The translations under genes and the position numbers were made by a program. A stretch of 15,716 nt of DNA from Carex sylvatica (taxonomy: Eukaryota > Streptophyta > Magnoliopsida > Poales > Cyperaceae), in contig CAXKVR010000854.1 of the NCBI GenBank assembly GCA_964058845.1, forward strand, positions 1 through 15,716. The letters run 5' to 3'. The stretch's first letter is position 1. Every line of letters begins with the position of its first letter. A model generated the notes under the pieces. The model saw only the letters and a program-made list of their open reading frames with translations, was not told the origin of the DNA and did no database searches. Of the stretch, positions 1 to 7,240 are shown piece after piece.

Positions 1-323
1 TATTCCTGTGTCACCCAAATGCACCCAAAAGTTTCGAGTTTATTTGCTATAAAGTCAAGCGGTCAAACAAATTATCTTTTTATAAGTTAATTCATAAGTT
101 GTTAATTTCTATATTCAATTTTTATTATTTCTTTGATCCCTTGACCTTATAACAAATAAATTCAAAACTTTCAAAACTTTCAAAATTTTACGTGTACATG
201 CATCACTCATGAAGTACATGGATTTTAACGGTTTGAATTTGACATTTGAAGTCGATCCAATATATTTTTGAAGTTGTGCTCACCAAACCCTCGTAGTGAG
301 CACATCACACCCTAGTTTTACTC
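1..323. mobile_element. Mutator-like foldback MITE, left end outside window
   Basis: An inverted repeat is visible: the stretch at about 36-80 (TTTATTTGCTATAAAGTCAA) pairs with the stretch at about 138-166 (TTGACCTTATAACAAATAAA). The right terminus reads ACCCTAGTTTTACTC and ends at 323. The same internal landmarks (TATAAAGTCAAG, GCATCACTCAT, GATTTTAACGGTTTG) and the same terminal motif occur in the complete element at 11305-12616, so both belong to one family. That copy has a 10-bp target duplication and terminal arms of about 200 bp, which is why I call the family Mutator-like. The left terminus and left target duplication lie outside the window, or this copy is truncated. No coding capacity is seen. 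Confidence 0.7.
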
Positions 324-1590
324 TTTATTATTCAACCTAAACATATATAATTCATCAAATATTCTATAAAATTAACTTTATGCAGACCTAAGTAGCTGTA
401 TAAAATTGACAGAAGGCAAACGTAACATGAGAGCGGACTATATTCATAAAATTAGACTGAAATTAGAATAAAAATAATTTAAATTTATTTAAAGTTAACT
501 TCAAATGTAATGCACTCATGCAATTAATTTTGATTGTTTTTAGCGTTAAAAATAAAAAAATCCTCATACATTCAAGAAATCAATTTTATAAGATGGATGA
601 GGTGATAGGAATTATTATTTTTTCCAACCTGGCTTTTTGAAAGTAATTATATATAAAAAAAAAATCTATCTATTAATGTAACTATTGTACATCCTTGAAA
701 TGGCAAAAAAGTTGTCACACATAAAATTTGGAATTGAAATAAAACTAGCAATTTATTTCTTCTATTAGTAAAACAAAAAAAACAAAAAAAAATGTTTCTA
801 CTGGTTTTTGGTAAAAAGGAGCAACCTCTGTTTTCTTCCAATAAAGAGATGCTTTATCTCTATGCTGTGGTCCTAAAATAGACACAAAAATCTTTCCTTC
901 CGACAGCACTATCACCTGTCATGCCCTTTAGAAAGGCTACCAAAGTCACATAGTTACTCAACCGTTTGATACTTTGATTCACTAAAAAAAGAGAAAATTG
1001 AAAAAGGCTACAACTTTTGAAATAGCTGTATAGGCTTCACCTCTTTCCGATCTTCTATTTCTAATTCGTTGAAGACTTTCTTTTTGATTGATTGAATGGT
1101 TCAAATCATAATCTGCCAATAGATGTATGATTAAAATTTTAAATTATTTTATCAATAGAATTATTAGTATACATTTAAAGCCACTGATTTTAATTGTGGT
1201 TAATGATATAGCGTCACTCAGTTCAGCATCATGAACCTCTAGCGTTGCTAACGGTTTGTTCGCTTTTCACAAACCAAACAATATTATGAACAGCTCGTAA
1301 TTTTTTTTGTAATTTTTTTTGTAAAGTATGATTTAAATATTTTGTTTTGAAATAATAAACTGCTAGCATTGTTTGCGGTTCGTGCTACCGAGTCATAGAT
1401 GAAAATTTCATTTTCATGTCCATTTCTTTAACACAAACTGAGAGGATTGAACTGTGAAGTCAAAGGAGGAAATTCCCTTGTATTATTATTAAACTCTGAA
1501 GTCTGAACCTGATCCAAATGTCATCTGTTTATATATAATAGCAACCAGCTAATAAGTGGCGAGAAACCCAGGAAAGTACATAATAGTCGG
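324..1590. other. AT-rich intergenic stretch, no gene seen
   Basis: No open frame with coding character was found on either strand. There are A and T runs and a small hairpin at 845-861 (AGAGAT, GCTTT, ATCTCT). Two related motifs lie in direct order at about 1239-1263 (CTAGCGTTGCTAACGGTTTG) and about 1373-1397 (CTAGCATTGTTTGCGGTTCG). The DNA between them includes CACAAACCAAAC and GAACAGCTCGT and may be a remnant of a hAT-like repeat, but I could not define ends. Confidence 0.5.
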
Positions 1591-1591
1591 T

Positions 1592-1608
1592 AGAGAGAGA
1601 GAGAGAGA
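1592..1608. repeat. (AG)n microsatellite
   Basis: About eight AG units in a row. A TATATATAATA stretch lies about 60 bp upstream near 1531, which resembles a TATA box followed by a GA-rich leader. The ATG after the repeat opens only a nine-codon frame, so I do not call a promoter or gene. Confidence 0.9.
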
Positions 1609-1897
1609 TGCAATGCAACTTTGCGAGTCTGATATGATCAGACGCGCTATGATCGAGTTAGCCATGATTCCCTTCTGACCCAATTGAACTCACTAGAAAC
1701 TAGAAACCAACGCACTATAACACAGCACAGTACTGTATGTCTGTATTGACAGTGTGTACAGCACACTGATAAAGCCTTAACTGTAAATATATTGCCAGAA
1801 TATATGCACCAACGATCGTATAACGAGGCTGCAGCTACTAGCATTTGTTTATAATTTTATATTAATTCCTCTATGTGGCCGACATGAAGGATATATA
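1609..1897. other. Unassigned sequence, no gene seen
   Basis: It contains a short perfect palindrome, CTGATATGATCAGA, near 1628. The open frames across it have no recognisable domain. Base composition is less AT-rich than the flanks, but nothing identifiable was found. Confidence 0.45.
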
Positions 1898-2020
1898 GGT
1901 AAAGAATTTAACAGAGCAATTTTGGCTTCATGCATGGTACGAACTATATACAACGTTGTTTTTATTCTATAATATATGCGCTGTATGAAGCCAAAACTAC
2001 CCTGTTAAACTATTTATCCT
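1898..2020. mobile_element. Short MITE, GGTAAAGATTTTAACAG family, copy 1
   Basis: The left arm AGGTAAAGAATTTAACAGAG with GGCTTCATGCA pairs with the right arm TGCGCTGTATGAAGCC with CCTGTTAAACTATTTATCCT. Length is about 123 bp, the same as the clean copy at 10255-10377, and the two share GGCTTCAT next to a GCGC core. The flanks are both runs of TA, so the target duplication cannot be read. No coding capacity. Confidence 0.75.
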
Positions 2021-2029
2021 ATATATAAA

Positions 2030-2391
2030 CTCAAGATGTGGCAAATTTTGATTCAAAGCACTAATCCAACTCAATTGGAACTGAAAACCGATCCAATTTT
2101 AATTTATATTTCAAAGAAAGCGATCAATAATTTGAAATCGGACATGGACTTGAATTTATTCAGAGCCGACCTGAAATTCAACCTGACCCGGAAAACTCTC
2201 TCAATTCGCTCACCCTGCTTATGGTTCAGTTTGACCCGAAGAAGACCGAACTGCTATTAATGTGAAATTCATCATAAAAAAAAATTTGAAAAAAAAAAAA
2301 ATGCGGTTCAAATCTGATGGATCTGATACTCAGAACTAGTTTAATCCATAATCTGAATAACCTGGACCCAAAGTTATTTCACATTATATGA
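2030..2391. repeat. Possible degraded hAT-like repeat rich in CCGATCC/GACCCG motifs
   Basis: The stretch carries repeated CCAACTC, CCGATCC, GACCTGA and GACCCG words like those in other repeats of this window (10070-10235, 13690-13830). A short inverted pair, TTAATGTGAAAT near 2258 and ATTTCACATTAT near 2378, brackets its second part. The 74-codon plus-strand frame at 2036-2260 follows this repeat composition and matches no domain I know. Ends and class are not established. Confidence 0.3.
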
Positions 2392-2417
2392 GGGGTGGGG
2401 GGGTGTGTGTGTGTATA
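2392..2417. repeat. G-run and (GT)n microsatellite
   Basis: A run GAGGGGTGGGGGGG passes directly into (GT)n of about six units. It is a simple repeat with no associated gene. Confidence 0.85.
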
Positions 2418-2432
2418 GTACGGCCATGTTTT

Positions 2433-2460
2433 GCAAATTAAAGTTGGCGTTTTAATTTGC
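2433..2460. other. Perfect 10-bp stem hairpin
   Basis: GCAAATTAAA at 2433-2442 and TTTAATTTGC at 2451-2460 are perfect reverse complements around the 8-base loop GTTGGCGT. No T-tract or gene end is near that would give it a meaning. It may be the tip of an eroded foldback. Confidence 0.55.
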
Positions 2461-2473
2461 GTTCGTATCTCTA

Positions 2474-2630
2474 GTTTCAAAAATCAAATAGTCAATCCGA
2501 ACTTCTCAACATGTTCTTCATATTGAAATGTGTTTGGAAACCAAATTTTATATTTTTTTGAAAAAAAGTTTACTATTATTTTAGAATTTTTCAAAATCAG
2601 CGTTTTATTAAATAAATAAAAAATATATAT
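2474..2630. mobile_element. Half copy of the microsatellite-capped foldback family
   Basis: This stretch follows the left arm of the full copies at 2631-3048 and 12919-13352: CATATTGAAATGTGTTTGGA, ACCAAATTTTATATTTTTTT, GTTTACTATT and AAAATCAGCG appear in the same order. The matching right arm is missing, and the copy stops in an AT stretch right before the full copy begins. It is probably a deleted or solo-arm relic. No coding capacity. Confidence 0.65.
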
Positions 2631-3042
2631 AGAGAGGTTGGTTAAGCTCAAAACGTTTATTCCTAACCTTTCGAACAAATGATTCGGTTTTCTAATTTTT
2701 AATGTCCAAACAGCCGATTCAAACCGTTGAATGTTTAATCGATATTAAAATGTGCTTGGAGACCAAATTTTATATTTTTTTTTTTGATTTTTTTTACTAT
2801 TTATTAAGATGGTTTGAAAATCGCTATTTTTATTAAAATTTTGCACCATTAAAAAACAGTGATTTTCAAACCATCTTAATAAATAGTAAAAAAATTCTAA
2901 AAAATATAAAATTTGGTCTTCAAACACATTTTAATATAGATTAAATATCTAACGGTTTGAATCGGCTGTTTGAATTTTGAAAATCGAAAAACTGAATCAT
3001 TTGTTCCGGAGGTTAGGAACAAACGTTTTAAGTTTAACCAAC

Positions 3043-3048
<6 letters not shown>
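2631..3048. mobile_element. Foldback element capped by GA/CT and TA repeats, copy 1
   Basis: A nearly complete palindrome of about 418 bp. The left terminus AGAGAGGTTGGTTAAGCTCA matches the reverse complement of the right terminus, TTAAACCAACCTCTCT in the same order of landmarks. The centre pairs TTAAGATGGTTTGAAAATC (about 2809) with GATTTTCAAACCATCTTAA (about 2862). Internal landmarks GTGCTTGGAGACCAAATTTT and CAGCCGATTCAAACCGTTGA are repeated inversely in the right arm. It sits between TATATATA on the left and (CT)n plus (TA)n on the right. Rice Micron MITEs are known to sit in (TA)n tracts, so a similar targeting habit is possible, but I do not claim homology. No transposase. Confidence 0.88.

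Positions 3049-3062
<14 letters not shown>
3043..3062. repeat. (CT)n microsatellite at the element end
   Basis: About ten CT units that continue the CTCTCT terminus of the foldback at 2631-3048. They join directly to the (TA)n tract that follows. Confidence 0.9.

Positions 3063-3102
<40 letters not shown>
3062..3102. repeat. (TA)n microsatellite
   Basis: About twenty TA units. On the minus strand this and the CT tract translate as YIYIYI and ERERER, which explains two long but meaningless open frames in the area. Confidence 0.95.
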
Positions 3103-3104
<2 letters not shown>

Positions 3105-3548
3105 TCAGTGAGATGACAACGCTTGTAGTACACATGCACTTAATCATGCATCTCGGAAAATCTGATTTAAAATAATACGAGACTTTGATTACTGTTTTGG
3201 GACTTCTGGCAACTGTTACTGCATCTATTATGTATGTATGTGCATGATACTCATCAAATGAGCTCTCTTCTCTTCTATTCTCCAGTTTGGTGAAAAACGG
3301 ATGATCCCTCATCAAATGTGTTTCATCACTTTTGAATCTATATTTAAAGTTCAATCGCATGCATATGGCTTTATTAATTATAAGAAAGCCCCACAAACAA
3401 AGACATACAAGTCGATCGATGGTCCAAATTCTTTGGAATACAAACACACTAACCCACCCAATATCACCTAATTAATTAATAGTTTACATCATTTCAATTT
3501 ATAGCACTGAGTTTAGTAATTTACAAACCCACACGACTAACAAATTCA
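3103..3548. other. Unassigned sequence, no gene supported
   Basis: A minus-strand frame of about 100 codons (3103-3447 plus the TA tract) is open here, but its residues show no domain, it begins in low-complexity sequence and it ends in the microsatellite. The stretch contains GCATGCATATG words and a TCTCTTCTCTTC tract near 3264. I see no repeat boundaries. Confidence 0.45.
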
Positions 3549-3822
3549 GGGGTAAATATTTTAACAAAGCAATTTTCACTTTATACAACGCACGAATTAT
3601 ATAGTGTTGTTTTGATTCCATTCCGGGGTAAAGATTTTAACAGAGCAATTTTCGCTTTATACAGCGCAGGAATCATATAGAGTGTTGTTTTGATTCCATT
3701 CCGGGGTAAGGATTTTAACAGACAAATTTTCACTTTAGACAGCGCACAAATCATATAGTGTTGTTTTGATTCCATAGTCCGTGCGTTGTGTCAAGTTAAA
3801 ACTGCTTTATAAAATCTTTACC
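3549..3822. mobile_element. MITE of the GGTAAAG family with its left arm in three tandem copies
   Basis: Three successive units start at 3549, 3625 and 3703, spaced 76 and 78 bp. Each begins GGGGTAA(A/G), followed by ATTTTAACA, TTTCRCTTTA and TTGTTTTGATTCCAT. A single right arm follows (GCGTTGTGTCAAGTTAAAAC to AAATCTTTACC, ending at 3822), the inverse of the unit start. So a normal two-armed MITE of about 120 bp has gained two extra left arms. No clear target duplication is seen. Confidence 0.8.
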
Positions 3823-4169
3823 AACTGCCCAAAATAAGAAGAATCAGATCTTATCCCAAAGAAGCAAATTAAGATAAGTTCATAACACAAATTTATCCAA
3901 CGGACATGAAGTAAGGAATAAGTTATTTTGGGAACAGATAGAGAGAGAAAGGGAAAGGGAAAGGGAAAGGAGAAAGGAACAGAGAAAGCAGTAGTCTCTA
4001 TATAGTCTCTTTTTCAAAAATGACATGGTACGTCGTTTTCTCCTAGTAATAAATTTGTTTCAATGAATCTATCGCTTTTCTCTTTTCTACTTGCATCTCT
4101 TCTTGTCAAGTACAGTTGTTATATGAACTCCTGAGAAAAAAGTTTAAGAGGCATATATATTGGCGAAAT
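3823..4169. other. Purine-rich intergenic stretch, no gene seen
   Basis: It contains a simple repeat built on AAAGGG at about 3946-3980, embedded in a longer GA-rich run from about 3938. Nothing coding was recognised. Confidence 0.5.
3946..3980. repeat. (AAAGGG)n simple repeat
   Basis: Four near-perfect AAAGGG units followed by AGAAAGG, in a purine-only tract. It is strongly strand-asymmetric. Confidence 0.85.
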
Positions 4170-4353
4170 CAGAACCAACTTGAAATGTTCACTACACCTG
4201 TCAGAATTTATAACAAGTCAAATTAAACGTACGGTGACCTAAACTCAAATGCAATTCAAACCAGAACCAACTTGAAATGCTCACTACACCTGTCAGAATT
4301 TATAACAAGTCAAATTAAACGTCCGGTGACCTAAACTCAAATGCAATTCAAAC
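4170..4353. repeat. 92-bp tandem duplication, two copies
   Basis: Unit 1 is 4170-4261 and unit 2 is 4262-4353, each starting CAGAACCAACTTGAAATG and ending GCAATTCAAAC. I count two differences: GTTC versus GCTC, and GTACGG versus GTCCGG. That is a recent duplication compared with the surrounding decayed repeats. The unit contains no open frame of note. Confidence 0.92.
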
Positions 4354-4426
4354 CTAGCTATCTGATTTTGACCTAAACCCAACTGAAACAAACAAAATCC
4401 AATAAGTATGAACAACAACAAAGGAG

Positions 4427-4856
4427 AGGGGGTACGTTCAAACGGTTCGGTTTGTTTGATTTTCAACTGAATCGAAAATTTTCCTTTTAAATGGTTTGGT
4501 TTTTTGGTTTAAATGGATCGGTTCGGTTCGGTTTAGATTTTTCAAAACCGATTAAATCGAACCAACCGGATTATATTGGTTAAAGTATGGTTTATATTTT
4601 GTTTGTTTCAATCATAGCTTCCTTTCTTTCATTTTAGTTTAAATATATATTTTCTATGAAATTGAACAACTTATGTATGAACATATTTAATTTTCATTAA
4701 TAATGGCACCAATAGGTTTACTTTAGTTTAAACCGAACAAACTGAAATTTACTTCGGTTTATTTAATTCGGTTCGATTCAGTTCTATTTTTAAAACCTAG
4801 AAAAAAAAATTAGTTTAATTATTTTAGCTCGGTTTCAACCAAACCAAGTATCCCTT
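4427..4856. mobile_element. hAT-like MITE rich in CGGTTCGGTTCGG
   Basis: The left end AGGGGGTAC with AACGGTTCGGTTTG is roughly inverse to the right end, AACCAAACC with GTATCCCTT. The interior repeats CGGTTCGG and CCGAACAAAC words in opposite orientation in the two halves. Non-autonomous hAT elements of plants commonly have AGGG-type ends and such GGTTCGG content. The flanks (CAAAGGAG and TAGGAGCC) do not give a convincing 8-bp target duplication. No transposase. Confidence 0.55.
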
Positions 4857-5103
4857 TAGGAGCCGCTGGTGAAATTTATTAGATTTTTTTTTTCCGTGTC
4901 GTTTCCTCTCTAGAACTTGTATGTTTTTAATTGATGTCAACATAATTGAAGTCAACGGCTCAAAGCTGCCTGAATATCGCATTGATTCAGCATATTTAGT
5001 TGGGAAATTTGAGCTTATAATTTATCTAGAGTAGGATTAAATGTTCTATTATTATTTTTATGTCTCAATCATACATTACAACTTTATTTTCATTTTTAAA
5101 GTT

Positions 5104-5352
5104 TAAACATTCGATCTAAACCGCTTAGTATGATCTCCATATTAAAATGTAATTGGAGATCAAATTTTTTATTTTATTGAAAATTTTGAACTATTATTTT
5201 AGATAGTACAAATCAAAGTTTTTCAAAAAATTACGAGTGATCTAAAAACAATAATTTGCCCATAGACGAACAATAATTTGAAAAATTACGAGTTTTTCAA
5301 AAAATTACGAGTATAAACTCATCTAAAAAAAATAGTTAAAAAATTCTAAAAA
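5104..5352. mobile_element. Broken, scrambled copy of the microsatellite-capped foldback family
   Basis: The left arm is recognisable from CATTCGATCTAAACCGCTTA through ATTAAAATGTAATTGGAGATC and AAATTTTTTATTTT. Then come three copies of AAAAATTACGAGT and a short piece of the right arm (AAATAGTTAAAAAATTCTAAAAA). There the element stops, directly against the exon fragment at 5355. The right arm and its cap are missing. Confidence 0.6.
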
Positions 5353-5370
5353 TTTGCCCATAGACGAACA
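5253..5370. repeat. 20-bp direct repeat spanning the element/exon junction
   Basis: AATTTGCCCATAGACGAACA occurs at 5253-5272 and again at 5351-5370, 98 bp apart. The second copy contains the end of the WD40 exon fragment. So exon sequence was copied into the neighbouring foldback relic, as expected of error-prone break repair. Confidence 0.9.
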
Positions 5371-5485
5371 GTGCCATTGACAGCTCCAGATGCTGCAAGA
5401 TCACTTCCTTGACATACCACAATTGAACTTATCCATGATTGCACAGAGGAACAAGTCAACAAACTATTTTTGCCTTTCACATTTT
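5355..5485 (-). pseudogene. YAO: Exon fragment of a YAOZHE / U3-55K (Rrp9-like) WD40 protein
   Basis: The intact protein family is a nucleolar WD40 component of the U3 small nucleolar ribonucleoprotein needed for 18S rRNA processing. On the minus strand the reading runs through TCSSVQSWISSI and then GSDLAASGAVNGTVRLWA, which I recognise as one of the last WD repeats of plant YAO proteins: the G-S-D-L-A-A-S-G-A and V-R-L-W core is the family signature there. A good splice acceptor precedes it (TTTTCACAG, 5490-5486), so the exon would start at 5485 in phase 1. After the TGG-GCA codons at 5355 the similarity ends, a stop follows two codons on, and a foldback relic begins. Only about 43 codons of a protein of roughly 500 remain. 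No donor site or further YAO exon was found, so it cannot encode a working protein. Assignment is by memory of the family, not by a search. Confidence 0.82.
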
Positions 5486-6196
5486 CTGTGAAAATATATA
5501 TGAAGTCAAATAAAAGAAACAATGTTCTAGATAACAAAATCTTAAGATTCCCTTTTGAATTAAGTAAATCCTCAAATGAGCAATTGAGATTCACTGATCT
5601 AATTTAGCTTTAGTTTGAATTAAGCATCATGGTTGTATACCAAATTGGCCTCAATTTCTTAAATTATAACACCAAAATAGTCCAAAACCACAAAACCAGG
5701 AAATATTTTGCAAACTTGTATAAATGCAAATCATAATTGTCTCAACAACATTGTGTTTGCAATGGCCAAAATCTTTCGGTGAAATAACATCAAATTTTTT
5801 TAGACATATAGTTGGTTTGACTATTATATGATACCCTTACTTTTCTTAAGAGAAAATGTGATATTGGCCTAGACTGCCTAGGTAACCGCATACATCACAC
5901 AAAAGTTGAAATTAACAGGAGGAATTCGTAATTAAACAGCCATTGATTATAAGATATAAATAAGATATAGAAAAAAATCTTTGAGTACCTATATAAAAAA
6001 ATTTGGTATATAGTTATGGTACATAAAACCATTTTGTTTCCTGCTTTGCTGTAGTACTGTAACTGGTACCATCATAGAAAATTTTCCATGGGTACAACAA
6101 TCCCTTTGACCAGCCAATACCATAAAGGTACTACTACTATGAAATTATGAACCATAATTTTTCAATTTAAACCAAAAGAAGTGGGCTCCAAAGTAC
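5486..6196 (-). other. Intron-like spacer between exon fragments
   Basis: AT-rich sequence between the WD40 exon fragment and the 90-bp exon. A minus-strand frame near 5670-5810 stays open for about 45 codons but shows no family resemblance and has no start. A second, near 6000-6115, contains GTACC and GGTACC words. I see no further exon I can defend. The junction between the two gene sources should lie in this interval. Confidence 0.4.
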
Positions 6197-6286
6197 CTCA
6201 TAGATCCTTGAAGTGAGCTCAGCTTTTGTATCCTCAAAGTGAGCACCTCATCCAACGATGGTTTCAGTAATTGAAGCTTTTCATTT
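6197..6286 (-). pseudogene. Unidentified 90-bp internal exon fragment
   Basis: On the minus strand a 90-nt open block is framed by CGACAG before it (acceptor, 6288-6287) and by GTACTT after it (donor, 6196-6195). Its length is a multiple of three and both boundaries fall in the same codon phase, as for a true internal exon. The reading starts NEKLQLLKPSLDEVLTL and goes on to SSLQGSMR: mostly helical, leucine-rich and polar, perhaps coiled coil. I do not recognise the family. It is not part of YAO or GPAT9 as I know them, so it points to a third source gene, or to a chance frame. Confidence 0.5.
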
Positions 6287-6429
6287 CTGTCGCACCAAAA
6301 CATAGAAACAAGACAATTTTTTTTGCAATCAAACAACATTAAATATGCATGCATAACTTAAGAATAAGTACATTGGTTCCAACATCCAAACCAAAGACTC
6401 TTAAATACACTCAGGTTCCTGTAGTAATC

Positions 6430-6536
6430 CAATAGAAGTCAAGTGCTTGTTATATATATAGAATTTTAATCTTGGACCTAATAAAGATATTTTAATCTTG
6501 GACCTAATCTTGGACTCAATAGAAGTCAAGTGCTTG
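6430..6536. repeat. Interleaved 20-bp direct duplications
   Basis: CAATAGAAGTCAAGTGCTTG is at 6430-6449 and 6517-6536. Between these lies a second duplicated word, ATTTTAATCTTGGACCTAAT, at 6463-6482 and 6489-6508. This patchwork of locally copied words is typical of filler DNA made in break repair. A weak candidate exon on the minus strand (6577 down to about 6500, after ATTGAG) reads AQSIDKHEEMIVDVKHL and overlaps this patch; I could not identify it. Confidence 0.85.
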
Positions 6537-6904
6537 ACATCGACAATCATCTCTTCATGTTTATCTATAGATTGAGCCTCAATCAAAATTGTATCAAGCA
6601 AAGAAAATTATTAAATGACCCATACCATGCATTTGGGCTTAGGATCAGGCTGAAACAGATCCCAGAAACTGAATGCATGGTACTGAATGGAAGTGAAAAA
6701 CGTCCTTATTTGAGACTGATACAGTGGTACTAACCCAATTTCTAATAAGTCAACCCCCCATGTAGAAATTTAACTAAAACTTAATATTAGAAAGCAAGCA
6801 AAAATAATTTTAACATACATGATTTAGAAAAGAAGAAAAAAAATGCATGAAATCAATTTGAACTGATAAGAGGATGGAAAAATTATAGGAGAAAGATGTC
6901 AGAA
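6537..6904. other. Intron-like AT-rich spacer next to the GPAT9 exon fragment
   Basis: This is where GPAT9 intron 1 and then exon 2 would be expected on the minus strand, but no sequence resembling the following exon is seen. A 10-bp inverted pair, ACCATGCATT near 6622 and AATGCATGGT near 6673, brackets a moderately GC-rich 50-bp piece of unknown origin. Confidence 0.4.
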
Positions 6905-6910
6905 ACTCAC
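6905..6910 (-). other. Consensus splice donor GTGAGT
   Basis: The minus strand reads GAT then GTGAGT, a full-consensus plant 5-prime splice site. It lies where the similarity to GPAT9 stops, so the fragment kept its exon-intron junction. Confidence 0.65.
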
Positions 6911-7035
6911 ATCAACGATGGCACCAGCGGCGTCGGTTACAGTGGGGGCGATATCGAGCAAGTCCCTCCAGAATCTCCAGTTGAAAAGCTTGATTCAAAC
7001 AACATAAAAAATGCATCAGATGAGGGATGCAGATC
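6911..7035 (-). pseudogene. GPAT9: First-exon fragment of GPAT9 (ER glycerol-3-phosphate acyltransferase)
   Basis: Plant GPAT9 is the endoplasmic reticulum acyl-CoA:glycerol-3-phosphate acyltransferase that starts storage-lipid synthesis. On the minus strand, codons from 6982 to 6911 read RDLLDIAPTVTDAAGAIVD after NWRFW. This closely follows the conserved cytosolic N-terminal segment of GPAT9 (R-D-L-L-D-I-x-P-x-x-T-x-A-A-G-A-I-V-D) just before its first membrane segments. Further upstream, in another frame (7035-6988), DLH..FESS keeps a weaker trace of the preceding residues, so there is a frameshift and a small deletion near 6985. No ATG in frame is found. The catalytic acyltransferase motifs lie in later exons and are absent. 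A dead fragment, identified from memory of the family. Confidence 0.78.
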
Positions 7036-7240
7036 TGAGGTGAGAGAACGAGAGAGAGAGCGAGAGATGGCGAAAGAGCGAGAGAGAGATGGCGGAGAGC
7101 TTGGGCGTGGGTCTGAGGCGAGAGAGCGAGAGCTTTAGAGCTGGCAGACGATTAGAGTTCCTTTTTGTTTTTTTGGGAAGAAGGGATCAGGCCATCGAGA
7201 AGAGGGACAAGAAACGAAAAATAATTTGCTGGGAGAGAGG
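7036..7240 (-). other. Pyrimidine-rich leader-like block upstream of the GPAT9 fragment
   Basis: On the minus strand this is a CT-rich block (CTCTCTCTCGCTCTTTCGCC and similar) with much higher GC than its surroundings, ending around TTTCTTGTCCCTCTTC. Its position and composition fit a captured 5-prime untranslated leader. On the plus strand the same DNA gives arginine/glutamate-rich frames from 6896 and 7089 that are by-products of the GA repeat. Confidence 0.5.

Noticed and set aside
1531..1640. TATATATAATA followed by an AG tract and ATG, resembling a promoter and leader
   Set aside because: The frame after the ATG is only nine codons, other frames give nothing recognisable, and TATA-like words are common in this AT-rich DNA.
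2036..2260. A 74-codon plus-strand frame
   Set aside because: Low-complexity composition from CCGA/GACCCG-rich repeat DNA, with no domain and no splice or promoter context.
3061..3447. A 128-codon minus-strand open frame, among the longest in the window
   Set aside because: Its last part is a translation of the TA microsatellite (YIYIYI) and the rest shows no domain, repeat or splice pattern. Chance frame.
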